A DNA stretch of 64,000 bases from Pseudomonas sp. dw_358 (GTDB taxonomy: Bacteria > Pseudomonadota > Gammaproteobacteria > Pseudomonadales > Pseudomonadaceae), in NCBI RefSeq assembly GCF_018449655.1, contig NZ_JAAVUX010000003.1, forward strand, positions 62,001 to 126,000, read 5' to 3'. Positions 1 through 7,956 of the stretch are shown one piece after another. The notes beneath the pieces were generated by a model, which was given only the letters and a program-made list of their open reading frames with translations, ran no database searches and was not told where the DNA came from. The translations under genes were made by a program, and so were the position numbers. Within the stretch, counting starts at the first letter, position 1. Each line of letters begins with the position of its first letter.

Positions 1-92
1 ATCGGCTTGCCGGCAATGTCCTGCAGCGGCTTGCCCGGCAATCGGCTGGAGGCGAAGCGTGCCGGGATCACCACGGTGAACGTGAGGGTCAT
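1..92 (-). CDS. kdsB: 3-deoxy-manno-octulosonate cytidylyltransferase (KdsB), N-terminal part only
   Basis: Only the first 30 codons lie inside the window; the gene runs off the left edge. The visible N-terminus reads [20 protein letters not shown], the nucleotide-binding opening of the KdsB family, with the conserved R-x-x-S-x-R-L-P-G-K signature. KdsB couples Kdo to CMP in the cytoplasm so that it can be added to lipid A. The ATG overlaps the stop of the upstream ycaR-like gene (ATGA), and lpxK lies just beyond, so these Kdo/lipid A genes are probably co-transcribed leftward. Confidence 0.93.
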   Translation of the reverse strand, partial: MTLTFTVVIPARFASSRLPGKPLQDIAGKP

Positions 93-274
93 TTGTCCAG
101 ACGCTCGTCATCGGTGAGGGTGCGAGCTTCGGATTCCAGCATCACCGGAATGCCATCGCGGATCGGGTACGCCAGGCCGGCGCCCTTGCTGATCAGCTCG
201 GTCTTGTCGGCGTTCAGTTTCAGCGGGCCTTTGGTGATCGGGCAAGCCAGAATATCGAGCAGTTTGGTGTCCAT
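89..274 (-). CDS. ycaR: Trm112/YcaR family small protein
   Basis: A 61-residue protein starting [12 protein letters not shown] with the later [12 protein letters not shown] segment, typical of the YcaR/Trm112 family. Its position between lpxK and kdsB is the usual one in gammaproteobacteria. Only one Cys is visible (in ACP), so the zinc ribbon of Trm112 homologues is not intact here. The biochemical role in bacteria is not established. Its stop overlaps the kdsB start by four bases, which implies translational coupling. Confidence 0.93.
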   Translation of the reverse strand: MDTKLLDILACPITKGPLKLNADKTELISKGAGLAYPIRDGIPVMLESEARTLTDDERLDK

Positions 275-311
275 GAATAATCCTTGAGAGAGGAAGCGGC
301 GCCAACCGGTG

Positions 312-1307
312 TCAGCGCGTCAGGCGATCGAGTTGGGTGTCCAGCCAGATGACGAATGCACGGGAAGGCGCGGCGTCCACCGCCAGGTACCACCAGTCGG
401 CTGCGGCGAACGGGGCGCACTTGACGGCATCTTTCTCGGTCATCACCACGGGCAAGGCCGGGCTGAAAGCCAGAGCCTGCGCTGTGTAGTCGGCATGGTC
501 GGCAAACGGGTGCGGCACAGGCTGCCAGTGTAACGCCTGCAGGGTGTCGAAGAAACGCTGGGGATTGCCAATGCCTGCTACGGCATGCAGCCGCTGGCCA
601 GCCGGAAAATGCTCGAGGCCTTTACGCTCTCCGCTGGCCAGGTTGACCAGCGCCGTGGGTTGCAAGGTGAAGCCGAAACCTTCATCGCGATCCGTGGCGG
701 CACCGTTGAACAGCACGGCATCGACACTGAGCAAGCGCTCGGCGGGCTCGCGCAAAGGCCCGGCGGGCAGGCAGTGGCCATTGCCCAGACCGCGGGCGGC
801 GTCGATCAGCACCAGTTCCAGGTCCCGGGCCAGACGATAGTGCTGCATACCGTCATCGGACAGGACGATGTCCAGGGGGGTGCTGGCCAGCAGCGCACGC
901 ACGGCGCGGCCACGGTCCGGGTCGATGACCAGCGGTACGCCGGTGCGCTGGACAATCAGCAATGGTTCATCGCCCGCTTCGCTGGCCGCCTGCTCGGCGC
1001 GCACTCGCCATGGCAGCGCCGGTGGCCTTGCACCGTAACCGCGACTGACCACACCCACACGCAGGCCACGCTTTTGGCAGTGCTCGATCAGCCAGAGGAT
1101 CATCGGGGTCTTGCCGGTGCCGCCGACGGTGATGTTGCCCACCACCACCACAGGCACCGGCGCTCGGTAGCTGTCAGCCTGCCCGGCCAGAAAGCGCTCG
1201 CGCTTGGCCACCACCACGCGCCGGTACAGGCACTCCAGTGGCCGTAGCAACGCCAAGGCGGGATGGCCCGCATACCAGCCAGCCAGCAATCGATCGGAAA
1301 TGGCCAT
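312..1307 (-). CDS. lpxK: Tetraacyldisaccharide 4'-kinase (LpxK)
   Basis: 331 residues, normal for LpxK. It phosphorylates the 4' position of the lipid A disaccharide, a late step of the Raetz pathway at the inner membrane. The Walker A motif [13 protein letters not shown] lies at about residues 56-68, followed by [10 protein letters not shown] and the DDGMQH segment expected in this family. The N-terminal hydrophobic stretch [19 protein letters not shown] fits membrane association. The start overlaps the exbD stop by one base, so it is part of the comEC-side to kdsB leftward operon. Confidence 0.95.
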   Translation of the reverse strand: MAISDRLLAGWYAGHPALALLRPLECLYRRVVVAKRERFLAGQADSYRAPVPVVVVGNITVGGTGKTPMILWLIEHCQKRGLRVGVVSRGYGARPPALPWRVRAEQAASEAGDEPLLIVQRTGVPLVIDPDRGRAVRALLASTPLDIVLSDDGMQHYRLARDLELVLIDAARGLGNGHCLPAGPLREPAERLLSVDAVLFNGAATDRDEGFGFTLQPTALVNLASGERKGLEHFPAGQRLHAVAGIGNPQRFFDTLQALHWQPVPHPFADHADYTAQALAFSPALPVVMTEKDAVKCAPFAAADWWYLAVDAAPSRAFVIWLDTQLDRLTR

Positions 1308-1732
1308 CAGGGCGTACCCTGCGCCTCAATGGTGGTCATGCTCAACTTGCTGAAGCCCAGCTTGCCCGCCGCATCCATGGCCGTGATCACCGCCTGGTGC
1401 GGCGTCTTGCCGTCGGCGCTGATGGACAGCGGCCGGGAGGTATCGCCCCCCGACTCGGTCTTGAGGGCATCGAGCAGCGTGGCCAGGTCACTTTTAGGTA
1501 ACAGCTTGTCGTTCAGCGAGTACACACCTTCGGCGCTGATGGCGATGTCGATTTTCTTCGCATCGTTCTGCTCCGGAGTGCCACTGACCGCCTGGGGCAA
1601 CTCCACTCGAAGTTGTGTCTGTCGGGTGAAGGTCGTTGTGACCACGAAAAACAGCAGCAGCACGAACACCACATCAATCAGGGAAACCAGATTGAGCTCG
1701 ATGTTCTCGCGGGATCTGCGGCGAAATTTCAC
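1307..1732 (-). CDS. exbD: ExbD/TolR family biopolymer transport protein
   Basis: 141 residues with one N-terminal transmembrane helix (about residues 17-36) holding the LIDVVFVLL motif. Asp20 in it is the proton-carrying residue of the family. The rest is a periplasmic ExbD/TolR domain. With ExbB it forms a proton-driven stator-like complex that energises an outer-membrane or envelope partner through a TonB-like protein, which is not present here. The start overlaps the exbB stop by four bases (ATGA). The role of this paralogue beside lpxK and comEC is not known. Confidence 0.92.
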   Translation of the reverse strand: MKFRRRSRENIELNLVSLIDVVFVLLLFFVVTTTFTRQTQLRVELPQAVSGTPEQNDAKKIDIAISAEGVYSLNDKLLPKSDLATLLDALKTESGGDTSRPLSISADGKTPHQAVITAMDAAGKLGFSKLSMTTIEAQGTP

Positions 1733-2364
1733 GCTTTGTCCTCGACTTGATCCAGGTCACGTTCGCCCTGCACCACCTCGACCAGCTTGATGGCTTCCTG
1801 CTCCATGCCCACCACCAGATCGTCGATGCGGCGCTGCAACAGGCGGTGGAAGAACAATGCTGGAATGGCCACGATCAGGCCCGAGGCGGTGGTCACCAGC
1901 GCCTTGGAAATACCCCCGGCCAGCACGGCGGGATTGGTGCTCATGTCGGCGCCGATGAAGGAGCCAAAGATGTCGATCATGCCGATCACGGTGCCGAGCA
2001 GGCCAAGCAATGGCGCCATGGCGGCGATGGTGCCCAGGGTGCTGAGGTAGCGTTCCATCTCGTGGACCACCCGGGAGGCGGCTTCTTCGATGCTTTCCTT
2101 CATTACTTCGCGGCCATGCCTGGAGTTGGCCAGGCCCGCTGCAAGGATTTCACCCAGTGGCGAATCGGCGCGCAGCTCCTTGAGCCGTTCCTTGTTGAGT
2201 TGCTTGTCCTTGAGCCAGCGCCAGACCTGACTCAGCAATTGGGGCGGGGTCACCCGACTGGTACGCAGGGTCCAGAGCCGCTCAGCGGTGATTGCCAGTG
2301 CAGCGATAGAGCTCAAGATGATCGGCAGCATCATCCAGCCGCCGGATTTGACCAGTTCCCACAC
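1729..2364 (-). CDS. exbB: MotA/TolQ/ExbB proton channel family protein
   Basis: I choose the GTG at 2364, giving 211 residues beginning VWELVKSGGWMMLPIILSS. A GAGGGGG ribosome-binding site sits about eight bases upstream, while longer in-frame starts would run back into comEC. Three helices are visible: the N-terminal one and two after residue 100 (GTIAAMAPLLGLLGTVIGMI and AGGISKALVTTASGLIVAIP), the latter matching the MotA/TolQ/ExbB core. It pairs with the overlapping exbD to make the proton-conducting motor. Confidence 0.92.
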   Translation of the reverse strand: MWELVKSGGWMMLPIILSSIAALAITAERLWTLRTSRVTPPQLLSQVWRWLKDKQLNKERLKELRADSPLGEILAAGLANSRHGREVMKESIEEAASRVVHEMERYLSTLGTIAAMAPLLGLLGTVIGMIDIFGSFIGADMSTNPAVLAGGISKALVTTASGLIVAIPALFFHRLLQRRIDDLVVGMEQEAIKLVEVVQGERDLDQVEDKA

Positions 2365-2437
2365 AGTGCCGACCCCCTCAAAAAAGTTTGTCACTCTACC
2401 ATAGGGGTTTGCCCGGTCGAAGGCCGGATGCCGCTGA

Positions 2438-4675
2438 CTACAGGGGTGGCACATAGTCATCACGCCAGAAGCGCCGCACCTGGCGCTGATGAAACGGCGG
2501 TTCAAAGCGTCCCAGGCGCAGGCGGACGGCGCCGTGCAGGGCGGTGTCATGGGCTCGGATCGACAGCGCCCGGTAACGCGCCAACACAAGGGAATGAGGA
2601 TGGCCGAAGCTGTTGCCCCAACCGCGGGAGATCAGCACGCCTTGCGGCTTGACCGCCGCCAGCAGGATGCCCGTCGACGAGGTGCGGCTGCCATGATGGG
2701 GTGCTTGCAACCAATGAGCGCGAATGTCATGCCCGCTACCGACCAAGGCACGCTCGGCCGCCGCCTCGATGTCTCCGGCCAGCAGCAGCCCTTCGCCACC
2801 GGCACGCACGTGCAGCACGCAGGATGACGAATTACTGTCGGCCGCAGCGTCCCAGCGCCACAGTGAAAACGCCACACCATCCCACTCCCAGTGGCGGCCA
2901 CTGTCACAGGCCTGAGCCCGCAGAAGCGGGTCTGCGGCCTCCGGCTCGCCGGCGATGACCTGGGCAACCGGCCACTGCTTCATCACCGACAGCGCGCCGC
3001 CGGCGTGGTCGGCATGGGCGTGACTGATGATCATCAGGTCCAGCCCCTTGCCCCCAAAGGTCCGCAAAGCAGGCAGCACCACCCGTTCGCCAGCGTCGCT
3101 GGCGAGCGAGCGGGGGCCGGCGTCATAGAGCAAACTATGATTGCGGGTGCGCAACACCGTGGCCAGACCCTGGCCAACGTCCAGCTGCCAGACCTCGACT
3201 TCGCCGAAGGGCACCTCATTGCGCGGTGGCAGTACGGCCAGCAGCAACAACGGCCAGCCCAAGGGGCGCAGCGGTACACCGGCTGGCAACAACAGCAGCA
3301 GCGCACCCATCGCAATCAGCCCCAGCAGCCATCCCGAGCGCTGCCCGGATTGCCAGGGCGGCAGGACCTGCGCCAAGCCATCGAGCCCCTCGAACAACAG
3401 ATTGAGCAATCCGCCCGTGAACCACAGCACGCCCTCGCCCGCCACGGGCCAGATCCACAGCAAGGCGCTGCCCGACAAGGCCAGCGGCAGCACCAGCAGA
3501 CTGATCCAGGGCACCGCCAACAGATTGGCCAGCGGCCCGCTCAGGCTCACCGGCAGCCCCAATGCCAGCAGACCTGGCAACAATCCCAGGGCGATCATCC
3601 ATTGGGCACGGGTCCAGGCCTGCCACCAATGCCAGCCGCCGAGGCGTGCGCCGAACACCCATAACAACGTGGCCACCGCGCCAAACGACAACCAGAAGCC
3701 TGCCTGCAAGGACGCCAGCGGTTCGATCAGCAGCACCGTGACAAAGGCCACCAGCAGCGGCCAGCCCAGGCTCATCTGGCGGTAACGCAAGCGCCAGAGC
3801 AGCACCAGCCCCAGCATCAAACAGGCACGCCGCACCGGCACCTCGAAGCCCGCCAGCCAGCCGTAGGCCAGCGCCCCGGTGAAGGCCAGGCTGCAGGCAC
3901 AGGGCAGCCAGGGCCAGCGCGGCGGCCAGTAGCCCCAGCGCGAAAGGCCGGCCACCAGACCGTACAGCAAGCCCGCCAGCAACCCGATGTGCTGGCCCGA
4001 GATGACCAGCAGATGCACGGTGCCAGTGGCCTGCAAGGTGGTCCAGTCCTGACGGCTGACGCCGGATTTATCCCCCAGCACCAGGGCGGCCAAGGCCCCT
4101 TCCCGGCCTTGGGCATCCACCTGCACCAGCCGCTGGCGGACCGCCTCGCGCCAGGCCATGGGCGGGGTTGAAAGACGCTGGCCGTCCTTGACGCTGCCGC
4201 TGGCACCGATCCGCCGTGCCAGCATCCACGCCTCGAGGTCGGGGCCACCCGGATTGATCAGGCTTCGAGGGCGACGCAAGGTCACCGCCAGGCGCCACTC
4301 TTCACCGGCTTGCAGCGTCGGCCCATTGCGCCAGCTCAGTCGCATACGGGCCGGTAATGAGTTATGACGCGAAGCAGCATTCACCAACTCGAAACGCTGT
4401 ACGCCGTCGCGGCTGTCGGGCAGGCCCGCCACGGTGCCCTGCAACCAGACGGTTCGGCCCTCCAGCGCCGGGGCCAGACGATCGTCAAGCGCCCACTGCG
4501 CCGATAGGCAGGCCCAACTCAAGCCGAGCAGATAGCACCCTGCCAGCCGTTGCCGCCACATCAGCAAAGCCAGGCCGGCCAGCAAACCGAACCCCGACAG
4601 CCAGAGGGGCGGCAACACCATCAGCATCCTTAACGTGCACAAGCCCAATGCCAGCGCCATCATCCCTGTGCGCAT
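2438..4675 (-). CDS. comEC: ComEC/Rec2 family DNA-uptake channel
   Basis: 745 residues from the ATG at 4675, which has a GAGGGGAG ribosome-binding site. An in-frame ATG 21 bases earlier lacks one. The order is an N-terminal DUF4131-like segment, a multi-helix Competence domain (ISGQHIGLLAGLLYG near residue 230) and a C-terminal metallo-beta-lactamase-like domain with ISHAHADHAGG. In naturally competent bacteria ComEC carries single-stranded DNA across the inner membrane. Whether this host takes up DNA is not shown. It leads the leftward exbB-exbD-lpxK group. Confidence 0.93.
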   Translation of the reverse strand: MRTGMMALALGLCTLRMLMVLPPLWLSGFGLLAGLALLMWRQRLAGCYLLGLSWACLSAQWALDDRLAPALEGRTVWLQGTVAGLPDSRDGVQRFELVNAASRHNSLPARMRLSWRNGPTLQAGEEWRLAVTLRRPRSLINPGGPDLEAWMLARRIGASGSVKDGQRLSTPPMAWREAVRQRLVQVDAQGREGALAALVLGDKSGVSRQDWTTLQATGTVHLLVISGQHIGLLAGLLYGLVAGLSRWGYWPPRWPWLPCACSLAFTGALAYGWLAGFEVPVRRACLMLGLVLLWRLRYRQMSLGWPLLVAFVTVLLIEPLASLQAGFWLSFGAVATLLWVFGARLGGWHWWQAWTRAQWMIALGLLPGLLALGLPVSLSGPLANLLAVPWISLLVLPLALSGSALLWIWPVAGEGVLWFTGGLLNLLFEGLDGLAQVLPPWQSGQRSGWLLGLIAMGALLLLLPAGVPLRPLGWPLLLLAVLPPRNEVPFGEVEVWQLDVGQGLATVLRTRNHSLLYDAGPRSLASDAGERVVLPALRTFGGKGLDLMIISHAHADHAGGALSVMKQWPVAQVIAGEPEAADPLLRAQACDSGRHWEWDGVAFSLWRWDAAADSNSSSCVLHVRAGGEGLLLAGDIEAAAERALVGSGHDIRAHWLQAPHHGSRTSSTGILLAAVKPQGVLISRGWGNSFGHPHSLVLARYRALSIRAHDTALHGAVRLRLGRFEPPFHQRQVRRFWRDDYVPPL

Positions 4676-4822
4676 GGAAAGCTCCCCTCGCGTCAACCCA
4701 CACAGAGGAATAGCTGAATTTGCGGCAGTATCCCTTCATCTATTGTCACAAAGTCTGACCAGAGCTTTGCGCAAACCCCTGCATACTTGGCTATGTCTCG
4801 CCCACAACCCTGACTTTCCGCC

Positions 4823-5353
4823 ATGCCACGTCGCCTTTTCAAACGCTACATGCCAGACCCGGCACGCCTGCGCGGGCACAAATCCTTACGTGTCTTGGGT
4901 CATCTGCTCGATCGTCCCAACCTCTGGCATCTCAATCGCCGCTCGGTCGCCAGGGCCATGGGCATAGGCTGTTTCACCGCGCTGCTGCCCATCCCCTTGC
5001 AGATGCTGGCGGCGGCGATGCTGGCCGTGAGCTTGCGCGCCAACCTGGCGATCTCGGTCAGCCTGGTCTGGCTGACCAATCCGCTGACCATGCCGGTGGT
5101 GTTCTATGGCACCTACCAATTGGGCGCGTGGCTGCTGCACACCCCGGCGCGAAACCTGCCGGACGGCATGACCTGGGAATGGCTGTCCAGCCAACTGGGA
5201 ACGATGTGGCAGCCCTTTGTGCTGGGGTCACTGGTGACGGGGGTTGTATTGGGTGGCGTGGCCTATGGGACCACGCGCGGGTATTGGGAGTGGCGAGTGC
5301 GCCGCCAGTGGCAGCGGCGCCAGCGTCTCAGGTGCGCATCCCGCGACCGCTGA
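4823..5353 (+). CDS. DUF2062 domain-containing membrane protein
   Basis: 176 residues starting MPRRLFKRYMPDPARLRGHK. The core RSVARAMGIGCFTALLPIP, the NPLTMPVVFYGTYQLGAWLL helix and a C-terminal helix are characteristic of DUF2062. The C-terminus is very basic. The function of the family is unknown. The 3' end overlaps the tail of the convergent ABC permease gene by 26 bases. Divergent from comEC. Confidence 0.9.
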   Translation: MPRRLFKRYMPDPARLRGHKSLRVLGHLLDRPNLWHLNRRSVARAMGIGCFTALLPIPLQMLAAAMLAVSLRANLAISVSLVWLTNPLTMPVVFYGTYQLGAWLLHTPARNLPDGMTWEWLSSQLGTMWQPFVLGSLVTGVVLGGVAYGTTRGYWEWRVRRQWQRRQRLRCASRDR

Positions 5354-6107
5354 CCAGCAGCCTGGCACAGAAGAAATACAGCACCACCGTGGCCACCAGC
5401 ATGAAGGTGATCGCGGTGCTGATCTTGATGTCGGACACCCCGAGAATGCCATAGCGGAAGGCGTTGACCATGTGCAGCACCGGGTTGGCCAGGGAAATGG
5501 TCTGCCAGATCGGCGGCAGCAGGGTGATCGAGTAGAACACCCCGCCCAAGTAGGTCAGCGGCGTCAGCACGAAGGTCGGGATGATCGAGATGTCGTCGAA
5601 ATTACGCGCATACACCGCATTGACGAAACCCAGCAGCGAAAAGATCGTCGCCGTCAGCAGCACAACCAGCAGGGTAATCCCCAGGTGATGGACCTGCAGA
5701 TGGGTGAAGAACAGCGACAGCAGGGTCACGATGATGCCGACCATCAGGCCGCGCAGCATGCCGCCGATGGCATAGCCGATCAGGATGGTGTGTGGCGACA
5801 CGGGCGAGACCATCAATTCCTCGATGGAGCGCTGGAACTTGCTGCCGAAAAAGCTGGAAACCACGTTGCCGTAGGAGTTGGTGATCACTGACATCATGAT
5901 CAGCCCGGGCACGATGTACTCCATGTAACTGAAACCACCCATGCCGCCGATCTGCCGGCCGATCAGGTTCCCGAAGATGACGAAGTACAGGACCATGGTG
6001 ATGGCCGGGGGCAGCAACGTCTGCGGCCAGATGCGCATGAAGCGCCGCACTTCCCGGTAGACGATGGTGTTCAGGGCGACAAGGTTGTACTGAAATTCGG
6101 AACTCAT
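5328..6107 (-). CDS. ABC-2 type transporter permease (YadH-like)
   Basis: 259 residues from the ATG at 6107, which overlaps the stop of the ATPase gene (ATGA). Six hydrophobic segments are visible, with the ABC-2 signature region YMEYIVPGLIMMSVITNSY and later FNSLLGFVNA-like and LTYLGGVFYS segments. It resembles E. coli YadH and drug/polysaccharide exporters of the DrrB type. Together with the ATPase it should form a homodimeric-permease exporter; the substrate cannot be told from sequence. Confidence 0.93.
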   Translation of the reverse strand: MSSEFQYNLVALNTIVYREVRRFMRIWPQTLLPPAITMVLYFVIFGNLIGRQIGGMGGFSYMEYIVPGLIMMSVITNSYGNVVSSFFGSKFQRSIEELMVSPVSPHTILIGYAIGGMLRGLMVGIIVTLLSLFFTHLQVHHLGITLLVVLLTATIFSLLGFVNAVYARNFDDISIIPTFVLTPLTYLGGVFYSITLLPPIWQTISLANPVLHMVNAFRYGILGVSDIKISTAITFMLVATVVLYFFCARLLVSGRGMRT

Positions 6108-7036
6108 ACGGCCACCTTGCTCAAGTTTTTCTCCACCAGCGACACGAACAACTCCTCCAGACGGTTGGTCTTGTTGCGCAAGCTGGTCACCTCGATGTTC
6201 AGCAACGCCAACTGCCCGAACAGCGCCGTGATACCGGCATCCTTGTCCACCTGGACTTCCAGGGTGTGGGCATCCACCAGCCGGCACGGATAACCTTCAA
6301 GCACAGGCGCCATGGCCAGGTCGGTCTTGACGTCCAGTACGAAGGTCTCGACGTGCAGCTTGCCCAGCAGGTTGCGCATGCTGGTGTTCTCGACAATGGT
6401 GCCGTGGTCGATGATGCCGATGTTGCGGCACAGCTGCTCGGCCTCTTCGAGGTAGTGCGTTGTCAGAATAATCGTCGTGCCGCTTTCGTTGAGCTCGGTC
6501 AGAAAACTCCACATCGACCGGCGCAGTTCGATGTCCACCCCGGCGGTGGGTTCGTCGAGGATCAACAGGCGCGGTTCGTGGATCAAGGCGCGGGCAATCA
6601 TCAAGCGGCGCTTCATGCCGCCGGACAGCGAGCGCGAGGGCACGTCACGCTTGTCCCACAGTCCCAGTTGGGTGAGGTAACGCTCGGCACGTTCCTTGGC
6701 GATTTTCGCCGGGATGCCGTAATAGCCCGCCTGGGTCACGACGATATCGAAGGCTTTTTCGAACTGGTTGAAGTTGAACTCCTGGGGCACCACGCCAATG
6801 CTGCGTTTGAGAGCTGCAGGATTACGGTCCAGGTCGTGGCCGAAAATCTCGACGCTGCCGCCGGTCTTGTTGACCAGGGTCGAGAGGATGCCGATGGTGG
6901 TGGATTTGCCGGCACCGTTGGGGCCCAGCAACGCGAAGAAATCGCCTTCGGCCACTTCCAGATCGATGCCGCTGAGGGCCTGGAAACCGTTGCCGTAGGT
7001 CTTGGTCAGCTGCCGTATGGACAGAGCGGAACTCAT
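6104..7036 (-). CDS. ABC transporter ATP-binding protein (YadG-like)
   Basis: 310 residues. Walker A GPNGAGKST, signature LSGGMKRRL and Walker B LLILDEPTAGVD are intact, with the switch His in ILTTHYLEEAE. After the nucleotide-binding domain comes a roughly 80-residue C-terminal extension of the DrrA/YadG type. It powers the permease encoded immediately downstream. The pair has the layout of a drug-resistance-type exporter, but no regulator or substrate gene adjoins it. Confidence 0.95.
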   Translation of the reverse strand: MSSALSIRQLTKTYGNGFQALSGIDLEVAEGDFFALLGPNGAGKSTTIGILSTLVNKTGGSVEIFGHDLDRNPAALKRSIGVVPQEFNFNQFEKAFDIVVTQAGYYGIPAKIAKERAERYLTQLGLWDKRDVPSRSLSGGMKRRLMIARALIHEPRLLILDEPTAGVDIELRRSMWSFLTELNESGTTIILTTHYLEEAEQLCRNIGIIDHGTIVENTSMRNLLGKLHVETFVLDVKTDLAMAPVLEGYPCRLVDAHTLEVQVDKDAGITALFGQLALLNIEVTSLRNKTNRLEELFVSLVEKNLSKVAV

Positions 7037-7164
7037 AGAGAATCTACACCAGAGAATTAAATGTTCATGAATGGGCGCGAAGCATCAGCAGCCTGTCGAT
7101 CAATTCAGACCGATGGTGCCGGGCAATGACTGCATTGACCAGCAAACGCGATTGATAGTGACTA

Positions 7165-7788
7165 TCACGTCAGGGCGGTCATCACCGCTTTCCGATAGGC
7201 CGGCCGAGCTTTGAGGCGCTCGTACCAGGCCTCGAGGTGGGGCATCGGCGCATGCTCGATGGGCATTTCGAACCAGGCATAGATAAAGCTGCCCAGCGGG
7301 ATATCGCCCATGCCCAGCGCGTCCCCCGAGAGGTAAGGCTGTTCGGCCAGAGCCTGATCGGCCAGCAGCAGGTGTTGCGCGCAGATTTTCTGGGCCGCAT
7401 TGATCGCCACCCAGTCCTGCTGCGCGGCGGGCGTGCGCAGCACACCCCAGAACAGTGGCTTGAAGGGTTCGGCCAGGGTCGACGTGGTCCAGTCCATCCA
7501 GCGATCGGCTTGCGCCCGGGCCCGCGCATCGGTCGGGTACCAGGCCGACCCTGGCGCATATCGAGCCGCCAGGTAGCGCACGATGGTATTGGACTCCCAG
7601 AGCGCGAACCCGTCGTCCTCGATCACCGGCACCCGGCCGTTGGGATTCAGGGCACGGTACTCAGGGCTGTCGACAACACCGAAGGGCCCGCCCGCCGCGA
7701 TCGATTCATAGGGCAGCTTGAGTTCTTCAACGCACCACAAGACTTTGCGGACATTGGTGGAGTTGATACGTCCCCAGACCTTCAACAT
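7165..7788 (-). CDS. Glutathione S-transferase family protein
   Basis: 207 residues with an N-terminal thioredoxin-like domain (MLKVWGRINSTNVRKVLWC, then NPNGRVPVIEDDGFALWESN around residues 50-70, the glutathione-binding region) and a C-terminal all-helical GST domain. NST near residue 10 is the likely catalytic Ser/Asn region. It probably detoxifies electrophiles using glutathione. It is monocistronic, divergent from the fadE-like gene. Confidence 0.92.
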   Translation of the reverse strand: MLKVWGRINSTNVRKVLWCVEELKLPYESIAAGGPFGVVDSPEYRALNPNGRVPVIEDDGFALWESNTIVRYLAARYAPGSAWYPTDARARAQADRWMDWTTSTLAEPFKPLFWGVLRTPAAQQDWVAINAAQKICAQHLLLADQALAEQPYLSGDALGMGDIPLGSFIYAWFEMPIEHAPMPHLEAWYERLKARPAYRKAVMTALT

Positions 7789-7956
7789 GCGTGGCTCCTT
7801 ATACGAATTGTCGGGCTAGTCTACTCCCGACCCCGCAGTGAAGGGCCGCGACGGGGTGATTTTTTTGCGTGATGCGACCCGTTCGAACTCCCCTGCCGGG
7901 CCAGGGTCACTATGTCCAGCGGCGCTGTTTGCGCCAGCGGTCAGGGAGAAAGCACT

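Noticed and set aside
7912..7956. Earlier fadE start adding 15 residues
   Set aside because: The ATG at 7957 has a good AGGGAG site and gives the family-typical length.
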